Shown here in pieces: positions 33,434 to 41,376 of a stretch of DNA of 64,000 bases. The translations under genes and the position numbers were made by a program. Numbering within the stretch: the first letter of the stretch is position 1; every line of letters begins with the position of its first letter. The notes beneath the pieces are model-generated. The model searched no databases. It was not told where the DNA came from and saw only the letters and a program-made list of their open reading frames with translations. Source of the DNA: Microbacterium saperdae (GTDB lineage: Bacteria; Actinomycetota; Actinomycetes; Actinomycetales; Microbacteriaceae); NCBI RefSeq assembly GCF_006716345.1, contig NZ_VFOX01000002.1, forward strand, positions 1,185,795-1,249,794. The letters run 5' to 3'.

Positions 33434-35113
33434 GTGACCATCGAGAATCCCCCCGCCATCGACCCGATGATCGATCGCCCGAACCCTCCTCGTCGATGGT
33501 GGCACCTCGATCCCGGGGGCGCGCTGGGTGGACTCGGGTTCGCCGTGCTGTCGGTGACGCCTTCTCTGCTGCCGCGGACCGCGTTTTTCCAGGGTGTGGT
33601 CACCGCTGTCGCGTTCGCTGTCGGATACCTGCTCGGCGTCGCCGTCTGGCGTGTGCTGCGCGGGCTGATCCGGCGACGTCCCGGACCTGCGCTGCACCGG
33701 GTGCTGTGGATCATGTACGCGACGATCTGGCTCGCCGCTGCCGCCGCGCTGTCGGTGCTGGCGCTGTCGTGGCAGAACGAGGTGCGTGCTCTGGTCGAGA
33801 TGCCGCCGTTGGGTGGCGCGGACCTCACGGCCTTCCTGGCCGGCTTCGTTCCCGTGGTGGTGCTGCTGCTCGCGATCGGGAAGTCGAACCGGCGGGTCTT
33901 CCTCGCACTGCGACGCCGGAGCGGGACGCCGCTGGCGATCCTCGGCACCTCGACGGTCATCGTCGCGAGCACCGCGGGCATCGTGCTGGTCATGATGATC
34001 GCGGTCGACACCATCTACGCCGGGCTCAACGCGGAACCCGAGTCCCGTGTCACGGAGCCGAACTCGACATACCGTTCGGCGGGTCCGGAGTCGGCGATCG
34101 ATTGGGAAGACCTCGGCAGGCACGGGGCGGCATTCGTCGGAGGGGGACCGACGGCCGACGAGATCTCTGCGCTCATCGATGCCCCCGCGACGGAGCCGAT
34201 CCGCGTCTACGCCGGACTGGCATCCGCCGACACCGTCGAGGAGCGCGCTCAGCTGGTGGTCGCGGAACTCGAGCGCACCGGTGCCTTCGATCGCGATGTG
34301 CTGGTGGTCGCCACGACGACCGGGTCAGGGTGGCTCGAGGCGCAGACGGTCGACTCGATCGAGTATCTGCACGCGGGCGACACGGCCATCGCCGCGCTCC
34401 AGTACGCCTACACCCCGAGCTGGGTGTCGTTTTTGTTCGATCCGGACGCCCCGGTCGAGGCGGCCCGCGTGCTGTTCGACGCGGTGGAGGAGCGGTGGCT
34501 GCGGCTGCCGACGGACGATCGGCCCCAGCTGATCAGCTACGGACTCAGTCTCGGGGCGCACGGCAGCCAGGCGGTGTTCGACGACCTCGATGCGGTGCGC
34601 GCGCGCACGGACGGCGCGATGTTCGTCGGGAGCCCGGCGGGGTCGACGCTGTGGCGGTCGCTGCAGGACGCGCGCGATCCCGGGAGCCCGGTGTGGCGGC
34701 CGGTGCTCGACAAGGGGCGCGAGGTGCGGTGGATGTCGCGCGACGGTGATCAGCGGTTGCTCGACGGACCCTGGGAGCAGCCTCGTGTGCTGTATCTGCA
34801 GCACGCGACGGATCCGGTGACGTGGTTGTCGCCCGAGCTGCTGTGGCGTGCGCCCGAGTGGTTGGAGCCGGATCAGCGGGGCGAGGACGTCAGCCCCTCG
34901 ATGCGGTGGATCCCGGTGGTCACCGCGGTGCAGGTGGGTATCGACATGCTCGGCGGCGAGGCGGTGCCCGCTCGCCACGGACACAACTTCGGCGACGTCG
35001 TCACCTCCGGGTGGCGCGAGGTCACCGGGGATGCAGGGTTGGGGGAGACGGCGATCGACGCCATCCGCACCGAGATCGAGAGCTACGCGCCGATCCAGCC
35101 GTTCCAGGAGTGA
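33434..35113 (+). CDS. Abhydrolase_9-type alpha/beta hydrolase with membrane N-terminus
   Basis: This 559-residue protein has an N-terminal membrane domain (about residues 30-200, five hydrophobic segments, beginning GGLGFAVLSVTPSLLPR) matching Abhydrolase_9_N, and a C-terminal catalytic domain. The nucleophile elbow is SYGLSLGAHGSQAVFDDL, with serine in GLSLG. VGSPAGSTLWRSLQ and RHGHNFGDVV lie near the likely acid and histidine positions. The family is common in actinobacteria and has no proven substrate; a lipid or cell-envelope ester is a guess. GTG start 7 bases after the previous gene. Confidence 0.88.
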   Translation: MTIENPPAIDPMIDRPNPPRRWWHLDPGGALGGLGFAVLSVTPSLLPRTAFFQGVVTAVAFAVGYLLGVAVWRVLRGLIRRRPGPALHRVLWIMYATIWLAAAAALSVLALSWQNEVRALVEMPPLGGADLTAFLAGFVPVVVLLLAIGKSNRRVFLALRRRSGTPLAILGTSTVIVASTAGIVLVMMIAVDTIYAGLNAEPESRVTEPNSTYRSAGPESAIDWEDLGRHGAAFVGGGPTADEISALIDAPATEPIRVYAGLASADTVEERAQLVVAELERTGAFDRDVLVVATTTGSGWLEAQTVDSIEYLHAGDTAIAALQYAYTPSWVSFLFDPDAPVEAARVLFDAVEERWLRLPTDDRPQLISYGLSLGAHGSQAVFDDLDAVRARTDGAMFVGSPAGSTLWRSLQDARDPGSPVWRPVLDKGREVRWMSRDGDQRLLDGPWEQPRVLYLQHATDPVTWLSPELLWRAPEWLEPDQRGEDVSPSMRWIPVVTAVQVGIDMLGGEAVPARHGHNFGDVVTSGWREVTGDAGLGETAIDAIRTEIESYAPIQPFQE

Positions 35114-35138
35114 GCCCGCGCGGTCACCGTGCGCGGGC
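35114..35138. terminator. terminator between convergent hydrolase and RNA-ligase-like genes
   Basis: GCCCGCGC (35114-35121) and GCGCGGGC (35131-35138) form a perfect 8-bp GC stem directly after the hydrolase stop. The loop GGTCACCGT can pair internally. It can serve both convergent genes. Confidence 0.6.
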
Positions 35139-35153
35139 GGTGCGGCTTGGCGA

Positions 35154-35747
35154 TCAGCGAAGGCCGAAGGGGATGACCTCGGCGTGCTCGATGCCGTCCT
35201 GATACCAGACGAGCTCTGCCTCGGTGACGGTCTCGGTCGGCAGGGCGGGGAGAGATCGACGCGCGGCGCGGTCGAGTTCGGCCCAGGCCTCCGTAGCGAG
35301 GGTCTTGCCGTAGACGACGGAGAGGTGGAACGTCCAGTCCTCCAGATCGAGCTCGCCGAGCCGCCGGAAGTCCGTATCGACGAGAAGGTCGGTCAGCGTC
35401 GCGTAGGCGGAGACCAGCGTGCGGGTGCGCGTGAGCCGCAGGATCACGATCTGCCAGGGAGCGGGGAACGTGTCCACCGCCTCGGCCGTCACGGTGATCG
35501 GATGCTGCCGCGCCGCCCAGGTCCGGATGGTCGCGGTCAGTTCCTCCCGGCGTTCCGGCTCCGCGAATCCGCGCAGCGTGACGTGTTCGGTGTGCGGGAA
35601 CGTGAGGGAGGCCTCCACCGACGCGAGCGTGTCGCGCTGGATGGCCCGGTACTCGGTCGCCACCGCTCCGGTCGGGCGCAGCACGAGGTACTGCTGGCCC
35701 TCCAGCGAGGCGAGCTGGGCAGGCGAGGTCATGATCGGCCGACGCAT
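35154..35747 (-). CDS. 2'-5' RNA ligase (2H phosphoesterase) family protein
   Basis: This 197-residue protein resembles the 2H phosphoesterase/LigT superfamily. The two expected HxT/S motifs appear as HVTLRGFAEP (HVT) and WTFHLSVVYGK (HLS), separated by about 80 residues as in the family. Such proteins hydrolyse or form 2'-5' or cyclic phosphodiester bonds in RNA or nucleotides. The ATG at 35747 lies 6 bases after TACGCT (35759-35754, minus strand), a leaderless-type start. It is a single gene with no obvious functional neighbour. Confidence 0.85.
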   Translation of the reverse strand: MRRPIMTSPAQLASLEGQQYLVLRPTGAVATEYRAIQRDTLASVEASLTFPHTEHVTLRGFAEPERREELTATIRTWAARQHPITVTAEAVDTFPAPWQIVILRLTRTRTLVSAYATLTDLLVDTDFRRLGELDLEDWTFHLSVVYGKTLATEAWAELDRAARRSLPALPTETVTEAELVWYQDGIEHAEVIPFGLR

Positions 35748-35804
35748 GAGGCGAGCGTACCGATGCGGGGTCGGCCGCGTGCGCAGCTTCGGGTCGGACA
35801 CGCC

Positions 35805-35838
35805 ACACGCCGCCCGCCGGAAATGGCGGGCGGCGTGT
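35805..35838. terminator. 14-bp hairpin downstream of the YhgE/Pip gene
   Basis: ACACGCCGCCCGCC (35805-35818) and GGCGGGCGGCGTGT (35825-35838) form a perfect 14-bp stem with the loop GGAAAT. It lies 34 bases past the stop of the leftward Pip gene and upstream of the next leftward gene, so it probably ends the MMPL-Pip transcript. Confidence 0.72.
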
Positions 35839-35871
35839 CTCGGATGATCTCCGCAGCGGTGCGCGGGGCGG

Positions 35872-37836
35872 TCAGGCCGTCGCCAGCACCGCTTTCGTGG
35901 AGGTGGTCCGGCGCACGGCGACCACGAGCGTGGTGGCGACCAGCGACAGCACACCCCATACGACCAGCGCGGCCACGGCACTGCCGCTTCCGGCGATGAG
36001 TCCGGCGAACGCGGGCGCCGTCGGCAGGGCTGCTCCGAGCCCGGCGAGCCAGCCGGGCACGGTCGAGATCAGCCCGGTCGCGACCGCCAGCACTCCCACG
36101 AGGGCACTGATCCAGCGGCCGATTCCCCCGAACAGCGCGACCAGCGCCTGGTTCACGGCGGCGAAGGCGACTCCGGCGAGCACGGCAGTACCGGCGAACG
36201 CCCACCACGCGGCGGCGTCGTATGCGGCGACGAACTGCACGATGAGTGCGACCAGGAGTCCCTGACCGGCACCGATCAGTGCGGCAGGGGCGAACGCGCG
36301 CAGAGCGAGCGATGCCGAGGAACGGCGCGACGTCAGAGTGCGTGCGGTGTGCGCGCGCATCACGATGAACGAGGCCAGACCGCCGAACCACAGCACCACT
36401 GCGGCGAGCAGCGGGATCGCGGTCGGCCCGAAGATCGTGTTCATCGAGGAGTTCGTGGTCACCGGGTCGGCGATCACCGAGGCGAGCGATGTCGACTCGG
36501 AGTCGCTGAACGAGGGGAGCGACTCGGATGCCGTGCGCAGACCGCCGGCGAGGTCGCCGGTGCCGGTGGCGAGGGTATCGAGGCCGGTCGCGAGCTCGGT
36601 CGTACCGTCGGCGAGAGCGGTCGCGCCGTCGGCGAGCTGCGTCGCACCGCTGGAGAGGGCGCGCGCGCCGGCTGCGGACTGGTCGACGCCCTGGCTCGCG
36701 AGCTGGTTCAGGCCGCCGGCGAGCTGCGTGGCTCCGGCGCCGGCCGCGCTGAGCTGGCCGGAGATCTTCGCGGTGGCTGCCGTGTCGAACTGCTTCACGC
36801 CGGCCTCGACGCCGGCTGCGGCACCGGCGGCCTGCGCGGCTCCGCCCGCGACGTCCTTGGCCGTGGTGGCCGCCGTTCGGAGTTCCGCGCAGAACTCCGG
36901 CGTCGCGGCCGCATCGCACGTGGCGACGAGGGCATCGAGTTGCTTGGAGACGGAGGTGGAACCGGCAGCCACGCCGGTGGTCGCCGTCGTCGTGCCCTTC
37001 AGCCCGGCGTACAGCTCATCCGGCACGAGCCCGGATTGCGTGAGTGCGGCCGCGCCGCCTGTCAATCCCGAACCGATCGCCCCGGCTCCGTCCGCCGCGC
37101 CGCGGGTGTTCGTGGCGATCGTGTCGAGGCCGGTGGCCAGCGCCGATGCGCCGGAGCCGAGCTCGCTCGCACCCGATGCCAGCTTCGTGGCGCCGTCCGG
37201 GATCTCGGCCGCACCGTCGGCGGCATCTCGCGCTCCGCTGGCGAGCTTCACGGCACCGTCTGCCGCGTCACCGATCTGGTCGCCGATGGTGGTGAACCCG
37301 ACCAGCACGTTCTCCATGGTCGCCTCCGACAGCATGGTGCCGAGAGTCGAGGCGGCGACGGTCGCGATCTGCCCCGTGATGAGGCCGTCGGCGACGAGGC
37401 CGTCGTCAGGGGTCGTGACCTTGATGGTGGCCTGTTCGGCCTTCCCGCCGCCGTCTGCGATGGCCTGTCCGGCCGACGTCGCCGCGGCGGAGAATTCCTC
37501 AGGGATCGTGATGACGGCCTGGTAGGAGCCGTCCGCGAGTCCGTCGGCGGCATCCTCCTCGTTCGAGATGACCCAGGTGAGGTTCGAGTCGAGATCGTCC
37601 GAGCCCTCCACGAGCCCGGATGCGAGCTGGCGCCCGAGCGGGGTGATCTGTCCGTCGATGGTCACCGGGTCGTCGAGATTGACGATCGCGGCGGTCATCG
37701 AGTCCAGACGCTCGGTCGGGTTCTGCAGTGCGGCGACGAGGATGCCGCCCACTGCTGCCGGCAGCAGCAGCACACCGAGGATGGTGAGCCACGTGATCGG
37801 CTTGCGGGAGCGGGCGCGCTCGATGGAGAGGGTCAT
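35872..37836 (-). CDS. YhgE/Pip family membrane protein
   Basis: This 654-residue protein matches the YhgE/Pip family: one TM near the N-terminus (ITWLTILGVLLLPAAVGGIL), then a roughly 400-residue extracytoplasmic region of Gly/Ala/Ser-rich heptad-like repeats (ASELGSGASALATGLDTIA and similar), and four to five TMs at the C-terminus with ABC-2-like topology. Homologues include the lactococcal phage infection protein and EsaA-like secretion components. The ATG overlaps the MMPL stop by 4 bases (ATGA), so the two membrane proteins are coupled and probably work together. Confidence 0.9.
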   Translation of the reverse strand: MTLSIERARSRKPITWLTILGVLLLPAAVGGILVAALQNPTERLDSMTAAIVNLDDPVTIDGQITPLGRQLASGLVEGSDDLDSNLTWVISNEEDAADGLADGSYQAVITIPEEFSAAATSAGQAIADGGGKAEQATIKVTTPDDGLVADGLITGQIATVAASTLGTMLSEATMENVLVGFTTIGDQIGDAADGAVKLASGARDAADGAAEIPDGATKLASGASELGSGASALATGLDTIATNTRGAADGAGAIGSGLTGGAAALTQSGLVPDELYAGLKGTTTATTGVAAGSTSVSKQLDALVATCDAAATPEFCAELRTAATTAKDVAGGAAQAAGAAAGVEAGVKQFDTAATAKISGQLSAAGAGATQLAGGLNQLASQGVDQSAAGARALSSGATQLADGATALADGTTELATGLDTLATGTGDLAGGLRTASESLPSFSDSESTSLASVIADPVTTNSSMNTIFGPTAIPLLAAVVLWFGGLASFIVMRAHTARTLTSRRSSASLALRAFAPAALIGAGQGLLVALIVQFVAAYDAAAWWAFAGTAVLAGVAFAAVNQALVALFGGIGRWISALVGVLAVATGLISTVPGWLAGLGAALPTAPAFAGLIAGSGSAVAALVVWGVLSLVATTLVVAVRRTTSTKAVLATA

Positions 37837-40604
37837 GCGGTCACCTCGGTGGATTCTTCGGCCGCCCGGCGGGGCGTCCGCGTGTCGATGGTGTCGGCGG
37901 TCGGCCAGCCGGCCTCCGCAAGGATGGTGCGTGCGACCCCGGAATCGGATGCGGTGGCGAACACGGCGAGCGGGCGTGATGCCGCGGCGTCTCGGAGCAT
38001 CGCGGTGGCCTGATCCCGCTGGCCTCCGGTGAGACGGTCGAGACCGTCCACGACGATCAGCTCGGATCTGCCGCGCAGCGCCTCGGCGAGGTCGAGCAGA
38101 GCGGCATCCGCATCGTCGACCAGTACGCAGCCGACGTGAGCCCTGACCCAGGCCGCACGGCCCGGGAGCAGATGTCCGACGACGCGGAGTCGGCCGGAAT
38201 CGGCGGGAACGCGACCGGCGATCGCCAGCGCCAGTGCCCGGCGCACGCGGCGGTCGTCTCCGGTGGCGATGAGTGCGCCGCCGGGCTGCACGCGCAGCGA
38301 GACGCCCTCGAGAAGGGGAGCGTCGGCGCTGAGGGTCAGGTCGTCGGCAGCGACCACGGATTCGTCACCGGGCCACTCGGCCAGGTGCCGTTCGCGCTCG
38401 ACGGCCTCGCCCTCGATGTCGACGCTCGGCAGGATCTTCTCGAGCCAGGCGGGGATCTCCCAGGCGCGCTCGCCGAGGATCGCCATGAGTGCGGGGATCA
38501 GCGTCATGCGCACCAGGAAAGCGTCGATCGCGATGCCGGCCGCGAGGCCGAGCGCGATCGGTTTGAGAGACGAATCGCCCTCGGGGACGAACGCCACGAA
38601 CACCGCGAACATGATGAGTCCGGCTGCGGTGACGACCTTCGCCGACCCCGTGAAGCCGCTGCGCACCGTGCGGAGGGCGGCGGCGCGACGGGTCGCGCGG
38701 TCGGGGCTCTTCGAGTCGGGATCATGCACGAAGTCCTCGCGCATGCGGGAGACCAGGAACACTTGGTAGTCCATCGCGAGGCCGAACAGCACGCCCATCA
38801 GGATGATCGGCATGAAGCTGATGATGGGACCGACCTTGGCCACGTGCAGCAGATCGGCGAACCACCCCCACTCGAACACGGCACCCACGACGCCGAAGGC
38901 AGCGACGATCGAGAGCAGGTAGCCCGCCGCCGCCGTGATCGGCACCCAGATCGAGCGGAACACGATGGTCAGCAGGATCAGCGAGAGTCCGATCACGAAG
39001 ATCCCGAACGGGAGCAGCGCATTTCCGAGCTGGTCGGAGATGTCGATGCCGACGGCGGTGAAGCCGGTGACCTTCAGATCGATCCCGAACTCGTCGAGCC
39101 ACTCGTCGTGGTGGGAGCGCAGCTCTCGCACGAGGTCGGCGGTCGCCGGGTCATCCGGCGCGGTCTCGGGGATGATCTGCACGATGCCGGTGTCGGCGGT
39201 CTCGTTCGGGGTCGAGAGTGCGACCTCCTTGACGCCGGGGACCTTGGCCACGGCATCCCCGAGGTCATCCATCAGCGTGACGGGGTCCGTGGAGGTGACG
39301 ATCGTGCCGGTCAGGATCATGGGGCCGTTGAATCCGGGCCCGAACTGCTCACCGACGAGGTCGTAGCTCTGGCGGGCCTCCGAATCCTTCGGCAGCACGC
39401 CGGCGTTCGGCAGCGCGAGGTTCAGGCTCAGGGCGGGCACGGCCACGATCCCCAGGCCGATGATGACGGCGAGGGAGACCAGCACGGGGCGCGTGGTGAC
39501 GCCGCTGACCCAGCGCTCGCTGAAACCGCGGCGGGGTGCGGGAGCGGCCTTGCCCTTCTTCGCCTTCGGTGCCTTCTTCGGGCGACCGACGACCTTGCCC
39601 TTCATGAAGCCCAGCAGCGCGGGGGTGAGCGTGACGGCGATGGCAACGGCAACTGCGACGGCGGCGGAGGCCGCGATTCCCATGGTGGTCAGGAACGGGA
39701 TGCCCGCGAAGCCGAGGCCGATCAATGCGATCAGCACCGTGACACCGGCGAACACGACGGCCGAGCCTGCCGTACCCACCGCACGCGATGCGGATTCCTC
39801 CGGGTCGACGCCCTCGCGGACCTGGTCCTGATGTCGCGCCATGATGAACAGCGCATAGTCGATGCCCACGGCGAGTCCCAGCATGAGCGCCAGCAGCGGG
39901 GTCGTCGAGGAGACGGTCGCGAACGCGGTGGCCGCGAAGATGCCGGCCATCGAGATGCCGACGCCGAGGATCGCGGTGAGCAGGGGGAGCCCGGCGACCA
40001 CGAACGAGCGGAAGGTCACGATCAGCACGAGCAGGGCGATCAGCAGTCCGACGGCCTCGGTGAGTGTGACGCCGGGGATCGAGATCGCGAACAGGTCGCC
40101 GCCGAGCGATGTCTGAGATCCGTCCGGCAGCTCGGCCGAGAGGTCGCTGACGACCGCTCGCAAGGAGTCCTTGGTCGCCTCGGAGACATCGGTCGACTCG
40201 CCGTCGAACTGCACGCGCACGATCGCGGCGGTGTCGTCGTCGTTGATCATGCCGCTGACCATCTCGTCGTACGGTGACGTGGCCGCGAGGACCTCGTCGA
40301 GGTCGCCGAGGTCCGAGACCGCATCCTCGATGTGCTCGCGGTAGTCGTCATCCGTGATCTTGTCGCCGTCGGCGGCCACCACGATGAACTGCGCGTTCGT
40401 GCCGCTCACCTGGGGGAACGAGCGGGAGAGCTGCTCGAGCCCTGCCTGCGATTCGGTTCCGGGGATGGAGAACGAGTTGTCGGTCCCCGCGCCCAGCACG
40501 AGGGCTCCTGCACCGGCGATGCCGAGCGCGAGGAGCCAGGAGACGAGAACTCGCCACGGGTGCCGGAAGGACCAGCGGCCGAGCGAGGACAGGAATGTGG
40601 ACAC
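37833..40604 (-). CDS. MMPL/RND transporter fused to a degenerate ABC-ATPase-like domain
   Basis: Residues 1-735 form a standard MMPL (RND) exporter with two halves of about six TMs; LGLAVGIDYALFIMARHQDQ and VLFGLAMDYQVFLVSRMRED carry the proton-relay aspartates. From about residue 750 to 910 a further domain looks like an ABC ATPase: LLEGVSLRVQPGGALIA, then AGRVPADSGRLRVVGHLLPG, and a Walker B-like ELIVVDGLDRL. The P-loop lysine is missing, since the Walker A position reads ATGDDRRVRRAL, so it should not hydrolyse ATP normally. GGAGGA precedes the GTG at 40604. It is coupled to the Pip gene and repressed by the divergent TetR. Confidence 0.88.
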   Translation of the reverse strand: MSTFLSSLGRWSFRHPWRVLVSWLLALGIAGAGALVLGAGTDNSFSIPGTESQAGLEQLSRSFPQVSGTNAQFIVVAADGDKITDDDYREHIEDAVSDLGDLDEVLAATSPYDEMVSGMINDDDTAAIVRVQFDGESTDVSEATKDSLRAVVSDLSAELPDGSQTSLGGDLFAISIPGVTLTEAVGLLIALLVLIVTFRSFVVAGLPLLTAILGVGISMAGIFAATAFATVSSTTPLLALMLGLAVGIDYALFIMARHQDQVREGVDPEESASRAVGTAGSAVVFAGVTVLIALIGLGFAGIPFLTTMGIAASAAVAVAVAIAVTLTPALLGFMKGKVVGRPKKAPKAKKGKAAPAPRRGFSERWVSGVTTRPVLVSLAVIIGLGIVAVPALSLNLALPNAGVLPKDSEARQSYDLVGEQFGPGFNGPMILTGTIVTSTDPVTLMDDLGDAVAKVPGVKEVALSTPNETADTGIVQIIPETAPDDPATADLVRELRSHHDEWLDEFGIDLKVTGFTAVGIDISDQLGNALLPFGIFVIGLSLILLTIVFRSIWVPITAAAGYLLSIVAAFGVVGAVFEWGWFADLLHVAKVGPIISFMPIILMGVLFGLAMDYQVFLVSRMREDFVHDPDSKSPDRATRRAAALRTVRSGFTGSAKVVTAAGLIMFAVFVAFVPEGDSSLKPIALGLAAGIAIDAFLVRMTLIPALMAILGERAWEIPAWLEKILPSVDIEGEAVERERHLAEWPGDESVVAADDLTLSADAPLLEGVSLRVQPGGALIATGDDRRVRRALALAIAGRVPADSGRLRVVGHLLPGRAAWVRAHVGCVLVDDADAALLDLAEALRGRSELIVVDGLDRLTGGQRDQATAMLRDAAASRPLAVFATASDSGVARTILAEAGWPTADTIDTRTPRRAAEESTEVTA

Positions 40605-40628
40605 GCGTTCCTCCGAGGGATGCCATGT

Positions 40629-40661
40629 GGATACACAGGTGTATCCAATACATAGATGTAT
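40629..40661. promoter_or_regulatory. two palindromic operators between MMPL and TetR genes
   Basis: GGATACAC-AG-GTGTATCC (40629-40646) is a perfect 18-bp palindrome. ATACAT-AG-ATGTAT (40648-40661) is a second, related one. Both have an AG centre, and their centres are 17 bp apart. They lie upstream of the MMPL start and of the divergent TetR gene, the usual place for TetR binding. Confidence 0.8.
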
Positions 40662-40735
40662 CGTAAGGTGACCCGCACGGTGGAGTCTGTGTGCGGGGTG
40701 TGAATCATGCGAGAGTGAAGGGCCAGGAGGTTTCG

Positions 40736-41359
40736 ATGACGACACCCGCAACCCGCAGTCGAGAGAACACGCGCGCGCGGCTGCTCGACGCAGCCGCCCA
40801 GGTCTTCGCCGAGGTCGGCCTCGACGGCGCCTCCGTGGAGGCGGTCTGCGAGCGAGCCGGGTTCACGCGTGGCGCCTTCTACTCGAACTTCGAGTCCAAG
40901 GACGAGCTGTTCCTGACCCTCACCGCGAGCGTCGCGGATGTGCGCGTGAGCGCGGTGCGCACGCGCGTGGAGGAGATGACCGCAGAGGGAGCCTTGGCGG
41001 AGGGCTGCGATCCGATCGAGCTCGTGCAGCGCGTCATGGAACTCGGCGGCGACGACCGTCTCGGCGTCATGCTGATGAGCGAGATCCGCATCCGCGCACT
41101 GCGTGACGCGGAGTTCGGCGAGGCCTATCTCGCGCAGGAGAACGAGATGGTCGCGAGCGTGGCCCAGATCGTCGAGGACATCGTGGCCGCCGGATCACTG
41201 CGGCTGCGCATTCCGGCTGGTGCTGCAGCCCGCATGCTCATGATCCTCTGGGAGGGGATGACCGTGCGCGGAGCGATGGCGGGTCAGGACGACGAGAGGC
41301 TTCGCCACTCCGGCAGCGAGGAGCTCGCGCGTCTCGTGCAGCTGCTCATCGAGCCGTAG
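40736..41359 (+). CDS. TetR/AcrR-family regulator of the MMPL-Pip operon
   Basis: This 207-residue protein has a TetR_N domain at residues 10-60 (ARLLDAAAQVFAEVGLDGAS, ERAGFTRGAFYSNFESKDEL) and an all-helical ligand domain. AGGAGG at 40725-40730 is a strong Shine-Dalgarno for the ATG at 40736; a longer start at 40691 is rejected. The twin palindromes upstream are its likely operators. It is expected to control both itself and the divergent MMPL-Pip genes in response to a hydrophobic ligand. Confidence 0.92.
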   Translation: MTTPATRSRENTRARLLDAAAQVFAEVGLDGASVEAVCERAGFTRGAFYSNFESKDELFLTLTASVADVRVSAVRTRVEEMTAEGALAEGCDPIELVQRVMELGGDDRLGVMLMSEIRIRALRDAEFGEAYLAQENEMVASVAQIVEDIVAAGSLRLRIPAGAAARMLMILWEGMTVRGAMAGQDDERLRHSGSEELARLVQLLIEP

Positions 41360-41376
41360 CCGTACGCCGGCTCGGC

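Noticed and set aside
38136-40277. A 700-residue open frame opposite the MMPL gene
   Set aside because: Composition is dominated by Arg, Gly, Glu and His with no recognisable motif, and it mirrors the third-base bias of the MMPL gene.
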